DNA of 18,221 bases from an uncultured Phascolarctobacterium sp. (GTDB lineage: Bacteria > Bacillota > Negativicutes > Acidaminococcales > Acidaminococcaceae): NCBI GenBank assembly GCA_949287345.1, contig CASEGD010000003.1:1-18221 (forward strand), read 5' to 3'. The position numbers and the translations under genes were made by a program. Of the stretch, positions 9,045 to 17,229 are shown piece by piece (positions within the stretch are counted from its first letter, which is position 1; every line of letters starts with the position of its first letter). Below the pieces are notes generated by a model. The model saw only the letters and a program-made list of their open reading frames with translations. It did no database searches and was not told the origin of the DNA.

Positions 9045-9485
9045 ATGAATCTGCATGAATTATCACCTGCACCGGGTTCCAAAACCAAGCATGTACGCGT
9101 TGGCCGTGGTTTGGGTTCCGGTCTTGGTAAAACATCCGGCAAAGGCCAGAAGGGTCAGAAATCCCGTTCCGGCGGTGTAAAACGCCCTGGCTTTGAAGGT
9201 GGTCAAAGACCTTTGTATCTGCGTTTCCCGAAACGTGGTTTCTATAATAGATTCGGCTCCGATTATGTTGAAATCAATGTTGGCAGCCTTAACTGCTTTG
9301 AAGACGGCACTGTAGTTGAACCTGTAATGCTGATTGAATGCGGCATGATTAAAAACGTCCGCGACGGCGTTCGCATTCTCGGCAACGGTGAGCTGACCAA
9401 AAAACTTACCGTTCAGGCTATGGGCTTCAGCAAAACCGCTGAAGAAAAAATTATTGCAGCCGGCGGCAAAGTAGAGGTGATTTAA
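9045..9485 (+). CDS. rplO: 50S ribosomal protein L15
   Basis: The 146-residue L15 is a late 50S assembly protein. Its N-terminal [20 protein letters not shown] leads into the glycine- and lysine-rich extension ([20 protein letters not shown]) that threads into 23S rRNA. I place the start at ATG 9045 after GAGGAGGT at 9030-9037; an in-frame GTG at 9036 lies in that site and is rejected. Only one base separates it from secY, whose binding site is inside rplO. Confidence 0.96.
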   Translation: MNLHELSPAPGSKTKHVRVGRGLGSGLGKTSGKGQKGQKSRSGGVKRPGFEGGQRPLYLRFPKRGFYNRFGSDYVEINVGSLNCFEDGTVVEPVMLIECGMIKNVRDGVRILGNGELTKKLTVQAMGFSKTAEEKIIAAGGKVEVI

Positions 9486-9486
9486 A

Positions 9487-10743
9487 GTGTTGTCAGCCCT
9501 CGCAAATCTTTCTCAAGTATCAGAACTCAGGCGTAAAATTCTTTTTACTCTTGCCATGTTCGTAGTTTTCAGGGCTGGAACACATATCCCTGTTCCGGGC
9601 GTTAACGCAAGCATGATCGAGCAGCTGTTTAACAGCGGCAACCTTCTCGGTTTGCTCGACATGTTCTCTGGCGGTGCCTTGAGCAAGTTTTCTGTTTTTG
9701 CGATGAGTATCACCCCGTACATCAATGCTTCCATTATCCTGCAGCTCCTCAAAGTCGTTGTTCCTACGCTGGAACAGTGGGGCAAAGAGGGCGTTGAAGG
9801 ACAGAAGAAATTAACCAAAGTTACCAGATACGGTACGGTTGTTCTTGGTTTTATCCAGGCATTGGGTATGGCGTACGGTTTAAGGATGGCAATTAACAAC
9901 CCGGGCATCTTCTCGATTCTCTTAATTGCTATTACCTTAACTGCCGGTACTGTATTTTTGATGTGGATTGGTGAGCAGATTACGGCCAAAGGCGTCGGCA
10001 ACGGCATTTCGCTGATAATCTTCGCAGGTATCGTATCAAGGATTCCTGACGGGCTCAACGTAATCTACCAGTATTTACAGGCCGGTACTATCAACGCTTT
10101 AAATGTACTTTTATTCGCTGTTATTGCAGTTGCCATGATCGTCTTTGTAATTGCAATTACCCAGGGAATCAGAAAAGTACCGGTACAGTACGCTAAACGC
10201 GTGGTTGGCCGTAAAATGTACGGCGGCCATTCCAGCTACATTCCGCTGAAAGTTAACCAGGCCGGCGTAATTCCTATCATCTTCGCATCTTCCATCTTAA
10301 TGTTCCCGGTAACCATCGGGCAGTTTGTGGACGTTGCATGGATTAAAACCGTTGCAGGCTGGTTTGCGTGGGGTTCCCCGCTGCAGACTACTTTGTATGT
10401 ATTGATGATTTTGTTCTTCACATATTTCTATACTGCTGTAAGCATTAACATTAATGATGTGGCGGACAACCTCAAAAAATACGGCGGCTTTATCCCGGGC
10501 CTGCGCCCCGGTAAACCTACCAGCGATTATCTGGACAGAATAATGACCAGAATCACGCTTGCCGGTGCAATTTTCCTTTCGCTGATTGCGCTGATGCCTA
10601 ACGTCATCGGCTGGATGACCGGCATTGAAGGCGTATACTTCGGCGGTACCGCGCTGTTAATCGTTGTTGGTGTTGCGCTTGATACCATGAAGCAGATTGA
10701 ATCGCTCGTGCTCATGCGCCACTATCAAGGTTTTATGAAGTAG
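9487..10743 (+). CDS. secY: Preprotein translocase channel subunit SecY
   Basis: A 418-residue SecY, the membrane channel of the Sec system working with SecE, SecG and SecA. Ten hydrophobic segments can be followed. TM1 follows [18 protein letters not shown], the plug region reads [18 protein letters not shown], and the C-terminus ends with [20 protein letters not shown]. The cytosolic loop segment with [18 protein letters not shown] is the SecA- and ribosome-binding region. It starts with GTG one base after rplO, with GAGGTG inside rplO as its binding site, so translation is probably coupled. Confidence 0.98.
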   Translation: MLSALANLSQVSELRRKILFTLAMFVVFRAGTHIPVPGVNASMIEQLFNSGNLLGLLDMFSGGALSKFSVFAMSITPYINASIILQLLKVVVPTLEQWGKEGVEGQKKLTKVTRYGTVVLGFIQALGMAYGLRMAINNPGIFSILLIAITLTAGTVFLMWIGEQITAKGVGNGISLIIFAGIVSRIPDGLNVIYQYLQAGTINALNVLLFAVIAVAMIVFVIAITQGIRKVPVQYAKRVVGRKMYGGHSSYIPLKVNQAGVIPIIFASSILMFPVTIGQFVDVAWIKTVAGWFAWGSPLQTTLYVLMILFFTYFYTAVSININDVADNLKKYGGFIPGLRPGKPTSDYLDRIMTRITLAGAIFLSLIALMPNVIGWMTGIEGVYFGGTALLIVVGVALDTMKQIESLVLMRHYQGFMK

Positions 10744-10756
10744 GAGGAATCAGGAA

Positions 10757-11404
10757 ATGCATATTATTTTAATGGGACCTCCGGGTGCCGGTAAAGGCAC
10801 TCAAGCAGAAAGATTAATTGCTGAGTTCAAAATCCCCCACATTTCCACCGGGGATATGTTCCGCGCAGCTGTTAAACAGGGCACGGAGCTTGGCAAAGAA
10901 GCAAAAAAATATATGGATGCCGGTCAGCTTGTTCCTGATATCGTAACCATCGGCATTGTCCGCGAGGGCCTTTCCAAACCGGAATGTGCAAACGGTTTCA
11001 TCCTCGACGGCTTCCCGAGAACGGAAGAACAGGCAGTTGCACTGGACGGCATCATGAAAGACCTGGGCATAAAGATGACAGGCGTTATCAATATCGTAGT
11101 TCCCGATGCTGAGCTTGTTGGCAGGGTTACCGGCAGACGCATCTGCAAATCCTGCGGCGCTACTTACCATGTAGCGTTCAATCCCAGCAAAGTGGAAGGT
11201 ATGTGTGATAAATGCGGCGGGACGCTTTATCAACGTGACGACGACAAGGAAGAAACAATAAAGAACCGTCTGGTTGCATATCACGACCAGACCGAGCCTT
11301 TAATAGAGTACTACAAAAAGCAGGGCTTATACCACGAAATCAACGGCATGCAGCCGATTGACAAAGTATATGCCGATGTTAAAGCTAGTCTCTCTGGCAA
11401 CTGA
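10757..11404 (+). CDS. adk: Adenylate kinase, zinc-type LID
   Basis: A 215-residue adenylate kinase that balances ATP, ADP and AMP in the cytoplasm. The P-loop GPPGAGKGT is at residues 7-15, the AMP-binding ISTGDMFR at about 30-37, and the [11 protein letters not shown] motif at about 83-93. The LID holds Cys130, Cys133, Cys150 and Cys153, the structural zinc site of the Gram-positive type. ATG follows TAGGAGG, which starts in the secY stop codon. Unlike many relatives, it is followed directly by infA, with no map gene. Confidence 0.98.
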   Translation: MHIILMGPPGAGKGTQAERLIAEFKIPHISTGDMFRAAVKQGTELGKEAKKYMDAGQLVPDIVTIGIVREGLSKPECANGFILDGFPRTEEQAVALDGIMKDLGIKMTGVINIVVPDAELVGRVTGRRICKSCGATYHVAFNPSKVEGMCDKCGGTLYQRDDDKEETIKNRLVAYHDQTEPLIEYYKKQGLYHEINGMQPIDKVYADVKASLSGN

Positions 11405-11421
11405 GCAAGGAGGTATTGAGC

Positions 11422-11640
11422 GTGTCCAAACAAGACGTAATTGAGGTTGAAGGCACAATCTTGGAATCTTTGCCAAATGCCATGTTCCAGGTAAAATTGG
11501 AAAACGGCCATGTTATTCTGGCACACATATCCGGTAAGATACGTATGAACTTCATCAAAATTTTGCCTGGCGACAGGGTTACAGTGGAGCTTACTCCGTA
11601 TGATCTGAACCGTGGAAGAATTACTTACCGTTTTAAATAA
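11422..11640 (+). CDS. infA: Translation initiation factor IF-1
   Basis: The 72-residue product has exactly the IF-1 length and OB fold. The start [20 protein letters not shown] and the later [20 protein letters not shown] and [16 protein letters not shown] are diagnostic. IF-1 binds the A site of the 30S subunit during initiation. I start at GTG 11422, seven bases after AAGGAGGT (11407-11414); an upstream in-frame TTG at 11416 is too close to that site. It lies 17 nt after adk. Confidence 0.96.
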   Translation: MSKQDVIEVEGTILESLPNAMFQVKLENGHVILAHISGKIRMNFIKILPGDRVTVELTPYDLNRGRITYRFK

Positions 11641-11664
11641 GCAAGACAGGCAAGAGGAGGTTAA

Positions 11665-11781
<117 letters not shown>

Positions 11782-11798
11782 GAAGGAGGTGCGCTTTA

Positions 11799-12167
11799 AT
11801 GGCACGTATTGCAGGTGTCGATTTACCGAGAGATAAACGTATTGAATACGCTTTACCTTACATCTATGGCATCGGACTTACTCTCTCGAGAGAGATTCTC
11901 GCAAAAACCGGTATCAACCCTGATACCCGCGTTCGCGATCTCACCGAAGAAGAAGTTGCTAAAATCCGTGAAACTCTTGACGCTGATTATAAAGTAGAAG
12001 GTGACCTCCGCCGTGAGGAATCCCTCAACATTAAACGTTTAATTGAAATTGGCAGCTACCGTGGCCGCAGACATCGTATGGGTCTGCCGGTTCGTGGCCA
12101 GAACACCAAAAACAATGCACGTACCCGCAAAGGTCCTAAACGTACTATTGCCGGCAAGAAGAAATAA
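11799..12167 (+). CDS. rpsM: 30S ribosomal protein S13
   Basis: The 122-residue S13 lies in the 30S head and contacts P-site tRNA and L5. Conserved segments are [32 protein letters not shown] and the C-terminal [20 protein letters not shown] ending in [15 protein letters not shown] follows GAAGGAGG. It opens the alpha-type gene group after rpmJ and lies 22 nt before rpsK. Confidence 0.97.
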   Translation: MARIAGVDLPRDKRIEYALPYIYGIGLTLSREILAKTGINPDTRVRDLTEEEVAKIRETLDADYKVEGDLRREESLNIKRLIEIGSYRGRRHRMGLPVRGQNTKNNARTRKGPKRTIAGKKK

Positions 12168-12189
12168 TCAGTGAAGGAGGGATAAACGA

Positions 12190-12582
12190 GTGGCTGGTAA
12201 AAAAGTTGTTCGCAACAAGAAAAAAGTTAGCAAAAATATCATCAACGGTGTAGCTCATATCCGTTCGACTTTCAATAATACTATCGTTACTATCGCTGAT
12301 ACCGAAGGTAATGTTCTTTCCTGGGCATCCGCAGGCGGCCTCGGTTTCCGCGGCAGCCGCAAAAGCACTCCGTTCGCTGCACAGATGGCTGCTGAAGAAG
12401 CAACCAAAGCAGCTATGGAACATGGCCTGAAACAGGTTGAAGTATATGTAAAAGGCCCCGGTGCCGGCCGTGAAGCCGCAATCCGCGCACTTCAGGCTGC
12501 TGGTCTTGAGGTTAACTCCATCCGTGACGTAACCCCGATTCCGCATAATGGCTGCCGTCCGCCGAAACGCAGAAGAGTATAA
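12190..12582 (+). CDS. rpsK: 30S ribosomal protein S11
   Basis: A 130-residue S11 of the 30S platform near the E site. Recognisable parts are [39 protein letters not shown] and the end [18 protein letters not shown]. It starts with GTG after GAAGGAGGG. It is of standard length and intact, and lies 17 nt before rpsD. Confidence 0.97.
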   Translation: MAGKKVVRNKKKVSKNIINGVAHIRSTFNNTIVTIADTEGNVLSWASAGGLGFRGSRKSTPFAAQMAAEEATKAAMEHGLKQVEVYVKGPGAGREAAIRALQAAGLEVNSIRDVTPIPHNGCRPPKRRRV

Positions 12583-12599
12583 TTGGAGGTGTAGCATAG

Positions 12600-13193
12600 A
12601 TGGCAATTGATAGAACGCCTGTCCTCAAAAGATGCAGATCTTTGGGCTTAACTCCGGCATTTCTGGGCATTAGCAAAGAGTCTCACCGTCAGGCTAAACG
12701 CACTAACAGAAAAAAGAGTGAATATGGCATTCAGTTAACTGAAAAACAAAAAGCAAAATTTATTTATGGCCTGCTGGAAAAACAGTTCCGCGGCTATTAT
12801 GACAGAGCTAAAAAAATGGAAGGCATCACCGGTGAAAACCTGCTTATCCTTCTGGAAAGAAGAATTGACAACGTGGTATTCCGCCTTGGTTTGGCTAACA
12901 CCCGCCGTCAGGCCCGCCAGATTGTAAGACATGGCCATATCGCCGTTAACGGCAAACGCCTTGATATTCCTTCCGCTCTGGTAAAAGCAGGCGATGTTGT
13001 TTCCGTAATGGAAGGCAGCCGTTCCAAAGAATATTTCAAAGGCATGGCTGAAACTCTTGCCGGCAAAACCGTTCCGGCATGGTTGATTCAGGACGCTGAG
13101 AACCTCGGCGGCAAAGTTGACCGTTACCCGACTCGTGAGGAAATTGATGTTCCTATCGAAGAACATCTCATCGTTGAGTTGTACTCCAAATAA
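12600..13193 (+). CDS. rpsD: 30S ribosomal protein S4, zinc-free form
   Basis: This 197-residue S4 is an early 16S rRNA binder and fidelity protein. The S4 RNA-binding domain is at about residues 87-150 (ERRIDNVVFRLGLANTRRQA, HGHIAVNGKRLDIPS). The N-terminal part contains only one cysteine (Cys12), so the four-cysteine zinc knuckle of many S4 proteins is missing and the region is a few residues short. In E. coli S4 represses the alpha operon; here a 72-nt gap with a hairpin separates it from rpoA. Confidence 0.97.
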   Translation: MAIDRTPVLKRCRSLGLTPAFLGISKESHRQAKRTNRKKSEYGIQLTEKQKAKFIYGLLEKQFRGYYDRAKKMEGITGENLLILLERRIDNVVFRLGLANTRRQARQIVRHGHIAVNGKRLDIPSALVKAGDVVSVMEGSRSKEYFKGMAETLAGKTVPAWLIQDAENLGGKVDRYPTREEIDVPIEEHLIVELYSK

Positions 13194-13197
13194 TAGT

Positions 13198-13224
13198 TTG
13201 AACATCTATATGCCACTTTATATT
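13198..13224 (+). promoter_or_regulatory. Weak candidate promoter upstream of rpoA
   Basis: TTGAAC (13198-13203) and TATATT (13219-13224) resemble a sigma-A -35 and -10, but the 15-bp spacer is short. If used, transcription would start about 13231, inside the hairpin that follows. The 72-nt rpsD-rpoA gap is the longest within the cluster. The evidence is thin. Confidence 0.25.
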
Positions 13225-13226
13225 GG

Positions 13227-13245
13227 GCGTATTGTGGTAATACGC
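13227..13245 (+). promoter_or_regulatory. Hairpin just upstream of rpoA
   Basis: GCGTATT (13227-13233) pairs perfectly with AATACGC (13239-13245) around the 5-nt loop GTGGT. The rpoA ribosome binding site AAGGAGG (13251-13257) follows within six bases. No U-tract follows, so it should not terminate transcription. A processing, stabilising or translational role is possible but not shown. Confidence 0.45.
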
Positions 13246-13265
13246 AAAAGAAGGAGGCTTTCCAT

Positions 13266-14237
13266 ATGATCGAATTAGAAAAACCAAAAATGGTCACAGC
13301 TGATATCAGCGATGACGGGCGTTATGGTAAATTTGTTTGGGAGCCGCTTGAAAGGGGCTACGGCATTACTCTCGGCAACAGCCTTCGCAGAGTATTGCTG
13401 TCCTCACTGCCGGGCGCAGCAGTAACCAGCGTAAAAATCGAAGGTGTACTGCATGAATTCTCTACAATTCCTGGCGTCAGGGAAGACGTCGCAGACATTA
13501 TCCTCAACATCAAAGGCCTGTGCCTTAAAATGCACGGCGAAGAGCCTAAAACTCTGCGCCTTGAATGCAGCGGCGAGCAGGAAGTAACTGCAGCAAACAT
13601 TATTGCTGACGCCGATGTTGAAATTTTAAACCCTGAACTGCACATTGCCACGCTGGATACCGACGCGGTACTCAACATGGAAATTTATGTAGACAAGGGC
13701 TTGGGATATGTTCCGGCAGATAAGAATAAACGTGCGGATCAGCCGATAGGAGTTATTCCCGTTGATTCCATATATTCTCCTATTACCAGAGTGAAGTTCG
13801 GTGTTACCGATACTCGCGTAGGTAATGTTACCAACTATGACAAACTGACTCTGGAAGTTTGGACAGATGGCAGCGTAGAGCCTGATACTGCGGTAAGCAT
13901 GGCATCCGGCATTATGATTGACTATCTGAAAATGTTCCAGCCGGCAGCAGAAACTGCATCCGGCATCATTACAGTATCCGGCGGTACGGAAGAAGCTTCC
14001 GCAGATGAACAGGGCGCACAGACCGGTACAGGCAGCGTTTCCATCGATGACCTTGACCTGTCCGTTCGTTCCAACAACTGCCTGCGCCGTGCCGGCATCA
14101 ACACTGTTGATGAACTTATCCAGAGAACAGAAGAAGATATGATGAAAGTGCGCAACCTCGGCCGCAAATCGCTTGAGGAAGTTAAAAAGAAACTCAGCGA
14201 CCTTGGCCTTGCACTGCGCAAAAATGAAGAAGAATAA
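13266..14237 (+). CDS. rpoA: RNA polymerase alpha subunit
   Basis: A 323-residue alpha subunit. The N-terminal domain (about 1-230) dimerises and binds beta and beta prime; [20 protein letters not shown] is diagnostic. A linker rich in Glu, Gly and Ala (about 235-257) leads to the C-terminal domain, where the UP-element contacts are present: Arg268, Asn271 and Cys272, then Gly299, Lys301 and Ser302, aligned with E. coli 265, 268, 269, 296, 298 and 299. ATG follows AAGGAGG by eight bases. Confidence 0.98.
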   Translation: MIELEKPKMVTADISDDGRYGKFVWEPLERGYGITLGNSLRRVLLSSLPGAAVTSVKIEGVLHEFSTIPGVREDVADIILNIKGLCLKMHGEEPKTLRLECSGEQEVTAANIIADADVEILNPELHIATLDTDAVLNMEIYVDKGLGYVPADKNKRADQPIGVIPVDSIYSPITRVKFGVTDTRVGNVTNYDKLTLEVWTDGSVEPDTAVSMASGIMIDYLKMFQPAAETASGIITVSGGTEEASADEQGAQTGTGSVSIDDLDLSVRSNNCLRRAGINTVDELIQRTEEDMMKVRNLGRKSLEEVKKKLSDLGLALRKNEEE

Positions 14238-14255
14238 GAAGGGGGTCGGAAACAG

Positions 14256-14594
14256 ATGGCATACAGAAAACTGGGCCGCAATTCCAGCAACCGTAAAGCT
14301 TTGTTCCGCAGCATTTTAAGTTCTTTCTTCAAACACGAGAGAATCGAAACCACCGTAACTAAAGCTAAAGAAGTAAGCAAACAAGCTGCTAAACTGATTA
14401 CTTTGGCTAAACGCGGCGACCTTCATGCACGCCGCCTGGTAATGGCTGAGCTCGTGGACGAAGAAGCAACGAGAAAACTGTTTAACGAGATCGCTCCTAA
14501 ATACGCAGACCGCCAGGGCGGCTTTACCCGTATTTACAGAGTTGGTCCCCGCCGCGGTGACGCTGCTGAAATGGCAATTATCGAGCTCATCTGA
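14256..14594 (+). CDS. rplQ: 50S ribosomal protein L17
   Basis: The 112-residue L17 is located near the tunnel exit. Typical segments are [40 protein letters not shown] and the C-terminal [23 protein letters not shown] follows a GAAGGGGG purine-rich site 18 nt after rpoA. This is the last gene of the cluster, followed by a strong terminator. The ecf transporter and truA genes that often follow in Firmicutes are not present here. Confidence 0.98.
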   Translation: MAYRKLGRNSSNRKALFRSILSSFFKHERIETTVTKAKEVSKQAAKLITLAKRGDLHARRLVMAELVDEEATRKLFNEIAPKYADRQGGFTRIYRVGPRRGDAAEMAIIELI

Positions 14595-14624
14595 TTGGTA
14601 TAAACAGCTAACATAAACAAAAAG

Positions 14625-14649
14625 ACAGCGGAAAAACCGCTGTTTTTTT
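14625..14649 (+). terminator. Intrinsic terminator of the ribosomal protein cluster
   Basis: ACAGCGG (14625-14631) pairs with CCGCTGT (14637-14643) around AAAAA, followed by a run of T to 14649. It lies about 30 nt after rplQ and ends the 14-kb co-directional unit. Confidence 0.93.
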
Positions 14650-14689
14650 GTTGCCAAAAATAAATCGCCTGCGCGCAGTGATAAAAAAC

Positions 14690-14719
14690 TTGCAGCAGGC
14701 AGGATAAATTGTGTAAAAT
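14690..14719 (+). promoter_or_regulatory. Probable sigma-A promoter for the PPIase gene
   Basis: TTGCAG (14690-14695) and TAAAAT (14714-14719) are separated by 18 bp, just downstream of the rplQ terminator and about 35 bases before the PPIase start. GCCTGC (14667-14672) and GCAGGC (14695-14700) form an inverted repeat touching the -35. Confidence 0.6.
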
Positions 14720-14753
14720 AATAGCAGCACAAATTATGACTGGAGGCATAGCG

Positions 14754-15224
14754 ATGAGCGAAAACAGCAAAGTTAAATTTACTACCAATAAAGGCGTGTT
14801 TGTTGCCGAAATTTTTGAAGACAAAGCGCCGATGACTGCCAAAAACTTTTTGGACCTGGTTAACAAAGGCTTTTACGACGGCATTATCTTCCACCGCGTT
14901 ATCGACGGTTTTATGATTCAGGGCGGCGACCCGACCGGCACCGGCATGGGCGGCCCCGGCTACAAAATTAAAGACGAATTCGGCGAAGGATTAAAGCACG
15001 ACGATGAAGGCATCCTTTCCATGGCCAACGCAGGCCCCAACACCGGCGGCAGCCAGTTCTTCATCACGCTGGCGCCTACCCCTTGGCTTAACGGGCACCA
15101 CGCAATCTTCGGCAAAATTGTTGAAGGCATGGACCGCGTACGTTTAATCGGCGTTGTGCCGACGGATTTCAGGGACCGCCCGATTGAACCCGTGGTTATG
15201 GAAAAAGTAGAAGTTGTAAAATAA
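14754..15224 (+). CDS. Cyclophilin-type peptidyl-prolyl isomerase
   Basis: This 156-residue protein catalyses cis-trans isomerisation of Xaa-Pro bonds. The cyclophilin core is complete: [19 protein letters not shown] at residues 46-64 with Arg48, Phe53 and Gln56; [16 protein letters not shown] at 90-105; and [10 protein letters not shown] at 111-120 with Trp111 and His116. No signal peptide is seen, so it is probably cytoplasmic. I start at ATG 14754, seven bases after GGAGG; an in-frame TTG at 14709 lies inside the promoter. The stop overlaps the next gene by one base. Confidence 0.95.
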   Translation: MSENSKVKFTTNKGVFVAEIFEDKAPMTAKNFLDLVNKGFYDGIIFHRVIDGFMIQGGDPTGTGMGGPGYKIKDEFGEGLKHDDEGILSMANAGPNTGGSQFFITLAPTPWLNGHHAIFGKIVEGMDRVRLIGVVPTDFRDRPIEPVVMEKVEVVK

Positions 15225-15487
15225 TGCCTGCTTATGTATATATGCTGCGCTGTGCGGACGGCACGCTTTACACCGGTTGGACGAGCGACCTTGCGCACCG
15301 CGTAAAAGCGCATAACAGCGGGCACGGCGCCAAGTACACCCGCAGCCGCACGCCGGTTGAGCTTGTTTACAGCGAGGAGCTGGCAGACAAACCGGAAGCC
15401 TTAAAACGCGAATACGCCATTAAGCAATTAACGCGCGAACAGAAGGAACAGCTGATAGAACGTAACAAATTAAACACTTTTTGCTGA
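15224..15487 (+). CDS. GIY-YIG domain protein, YhbQ/UPF0213 family
   Basis: An 87-residue single-domain GIY-YIG protein. The first strand reads YVYML (residues 4-8) and the second YTGWT (16-20), which replace GIY and YIG. Arg26 (in LAHRVKAHN) and Glu63 (in LKREYAIKQ) are the expected catalytic residues. Family members are small putative nucleases of unclear role. Its ATG shares one base with the PPIase stop, so the two are co-translated. The gene ends 120 nt before the cold-shock gene with no clear terminator. Confidence 0.92.
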   Translation: MPAYVYMLRCADGTLYTGWTSDLAHRVKAHNSGHGAKYTRSRTPVELVYSEELADKPEALKREYAIKQLTREQKEQLIERNKLNTFC

Positions 15488-15515
15488 AAATATTGCTTAT
15501 TTTGCATAAAGAAGC

Positions 15516-15544
15516 TTGCTTTATTTATATTGATAGGGTATAAT
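15516..15544 (+). promoter_or_regulatory. Near-consensus sigma-A promoter for the cold-shock gene
   Basis: TTGCTT (15516-15521), a 17-bp spacer and a perfect TATAAT (15539-15544). The predicted start near 15551 gives a leader of about 57 nt. ATAAAG (15506-15511) and CTTTAT (15519-15524) form an inverted repeat over the -35, which may be an operator or a weak upstream hairpin. Confidence 0.88.
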
Positions 15545-15554
15545 AGGCGGAGTG

Positions 15555-15579
15555 AGTGCAAGAAAGTGGTTTTTGCACT
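15555..15579 (+). promoter_or_regulatory. Leader hairpin of the cold-shock gene
   Basis: AGTGCAAGAA (15555-15564) can pair with TTTTTGCACT (15570-15579) over 10 bp with one G-U and a 5-nt loop. It begins a few bases from the predicted transcript start and lies 14 nt before the AGGAGG binding site. Cold-shock mRNAs often have structured, temperature-responsive leaders, so a role in mRNA stability or translation is plausible but inferred. Confidence 0.5.
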
Positions 15580-15607
15580 TAAGTAATATTTTTAGGAGGC
15601 CCAGAAA

Positions 15608-15805
15608 ATGACTGGCAAAGTAAAATGGTTTAATGCAGAAAAAGGTTATGGTTTCATTGAACGCGAAGAAGGCGGCGACGTATTTGTACATTTTTCCGCT
15701 ATTCAGTGCGATGGATTCAAAACCCTTGAAGAAGGTCAGGCTGTAGAATTCGACGTAGTTGCAGGCCCGCGCGGTGAGCAGGCTGCAAATGTAGTTCGTC
15801 TGTAA
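15608..15805 (+). CDS. Cold-shock protein, CspA family
   Basis: A 65-residue single cold-shock domain, a nucleic-acid chaperone that melts RNA structure. RNP1 reads KGYGFI at residues 12-17 and RNP2 VFVHF at 25-29, with the usual start [15 protein letters not shown]. The end ([10 protein letters not shown]) is typical. ATG follows AGGAGG by about eight bases. It is a monocistronic gene between its own strong promoter and terminator; paralogues elsewhere are likely, so no specific csp letter is given. Confidence 0.96.
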   Translation: MTGKVKWFNAEKGYGFIEREEGGDVFVHFSAIQCDGFKTLEEGQAVEFDVVAGPRGEQAANVVRL

Positions 15806-15858
15806 TATATAGTTATTAATCCCAATTAATTATATAGAATCGGCTTGTGAACAAACCG

Positions 15859-15892
15859 GAACGCATTTTCTTCGGAAGATGCGTTCTTTTTA
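15859..15892 (+). terminator. Terminator with UUCG tetraloop after the cold-shock gene
   Basis: GAACGCATTTTC (15859-15870) pairs with GAAGATGCGTTC (15875-15886) over 12 bp with one T-G, closed by a TTCG tetraloop, then a T run. A weaker AT-rich inverted repeat (15806-15836) lies between the stop codon and this hairpin. Confidence 0.93.
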
Positions 15893-15906
15893 TTTGCCTT
15901 TAATAG

Positions 15907-15915
15907 TGTTATAAT
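15907..15915 (+). promoter_or_regulatory. Extended -10 promoter for the lipase gene
   Basis: TGT followed by TATAAT (15910-15915) forms an extended -10. The -35 position falls in the T-tract of the preceding terminator (around 15887-15892) and is poor. It lies 34 nt before the lipase ATG. Confidence 0.6.
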
Positions 15916-15948
15916 TAAACTATCACTTAACATAAAGCAGGTAACAAT

Positions 15949-17229
15949 ATGAAACGCATCAAACTAATCTGCGTGCTGTGCCTTTTGCTTTGCAGCTTAA
16001 CGGTGCAGGCACTGGCAGCGCCCACGGCGGATGAAAAACGGCAAATTTTTAAGGACTACTATTTTACCGAGGCGGTAAACATCGCCGCGGGGCTTTGCAT
16101 TGGCATTTACGACCCGCAGCAGGCGCCGGAAATTGCCTACCTGCGTGATTACGGCTGGGAAATTGTGCCGGTTAAATTGCAGGACGGTAAGGTGGACAGC
16201 AGCTTTGTAGTTGCCAAAAGCCGCGATAAAATACACGACCTTGATTTTTACGTTGTCGGCTTCCGCGGCACAGCCAATAAAAAGGACTGGAAGATAAACC
16301 TTGAAACAGAACAGGTGCCATACGGCGGCACCAACTTGCAGGAGTTTATTGACTTTGCCAACAACACCAAAGGCGATGAGCACGTGCCGATGGTGCATAA
16401 GGGTTTTAACGAATATGTCAACACCGTTTTAAGCGCCACCATGCAGGACGGCAGCAGCACTAAAAAATTTATCGACGAAATTAAAACCAACCCCAAAGTA
16501 AGGGTGCTTTTAACAGGGCACAGCCTTGGCGGCGCAGTGGCAACGCTTGCGGCGGAACGGCTTGTCAGCATGGGCATTGAAAAATGGCGTGTGCCGGTAA
16601 TTACCTTCGGTGCGCCCGCAATCGGCAACAAAGCCTTTGCCGAAGCCTACGGCGATAAGATTTTGCTGTGGCGCATCACCAACACTGCCGACCCCATTCC
16701 GGGCAGCCTGCAAACCTTCTTCGGCGGCTACAAGCAGTTTGGCAAACAGTATAAATACAGCGTATCGCCAAGGCTGGAAGTAAAACAGCATGATATGGCG
16801 ATGTATTTTGACGTATCCGTACACAACTACTACGAAGCATTGCGCAAAGCACGCGAAGCAGGGCTGGTTGCCACAACGCCGATGCAGCAGCTTAACGGCA
16901 GAGAGCCTTTGGTTGCGGTGTGGATAGGGCACAGCCGCGCGCTGGAAAAACGCCCCTACCTGCCCGATATCCAGACCTTTTTGCTGACGGAATACCAGAA
17001 CATGCTGCCGCGCTACATTATAATGGATGACAACATCAATTTAAGCCGCGAAAACTTTTACCCCATGAGCTACTTCGTCCGCGAGGCGCAGGGCGTGGGC
17101 GCGACGGCGGGCTGGTTAACGTCATCAGCGTGTCCAAACTGGTTTCGCCAATGTCCGGCACAATGCACGCCGCTGTATACGCCGTTAAGGAAGGTCGCAC
17201 GCAGCTTAAAAACTGCCTGCCGTTTATAA
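15949..17229 (+). CDS. Secreted class 3 lipase-like protein, 3' end frameshifted
   Basis: A 426-residue reading frame starting with a signal peptide (hydrophobic residues about 6-20, cleavage likely after the ALA at 21-23). The alpha/beta-hydrolase core matches Lipase_3: FRGTANKKDWKIN supplies the oxyanion region, GHSLGG holds nucleophile Ser192, and NTADPIPGS holds Asp248. His292 in VHNYY is the best catalytic His; His281 is the alternative. Residues after about 300 form a second domain I do not recognise. The sequence degenerates after about residue 384, where a one-base deletion appears to shift the frame. The ribosome binding site (CAGGT) is weak. Substrate is unknown. Confidence 0.85.
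   Translation: MKRIKLICVLCLLLCSLTVQALAAPTADEKRQIFKDYYFTEAVNIAAGLCIGIYDPQQAPEIAYLRDYGWEIVPVKLQDGKVDSSFVVAKSRDKIHDLDFYVVGFRGTANKKDWKINLETEQVPYGGTNLQEFIDFANNTKGDEHVPMVHKGFNEYVNTVLSATMQDGSSTKKFIDEIKTNPKVRVLLTGHSLGGAVATLAAERLVSMGIEKWRVPVITFGAPAIGNKAFAEAYGDKILLWRITNTADPIPGSLQTFFGGYKQFGKQYKYSVSPRLEVKQHDMAMYFDVSVHNYYEALRKAREAGLVATTPMQQLNGREPLVAVWIGHSRALEKRPYLPDIQTFLLTEYQNMLPRYIIMDDNINLSRENFYPMSYFVREAQGVGATAGWLTSSACPNWFRQCPAQCTPLYTPLRKVARSLKTACRL

Noticed and set aside
17095..17105. Programmed ribosomal frameshifting in the lipase gene
   Set aside because: I see no slippery heptamer, no internal binding-site stimulator and no clear downstream structure; a one-base deletion explains it better.
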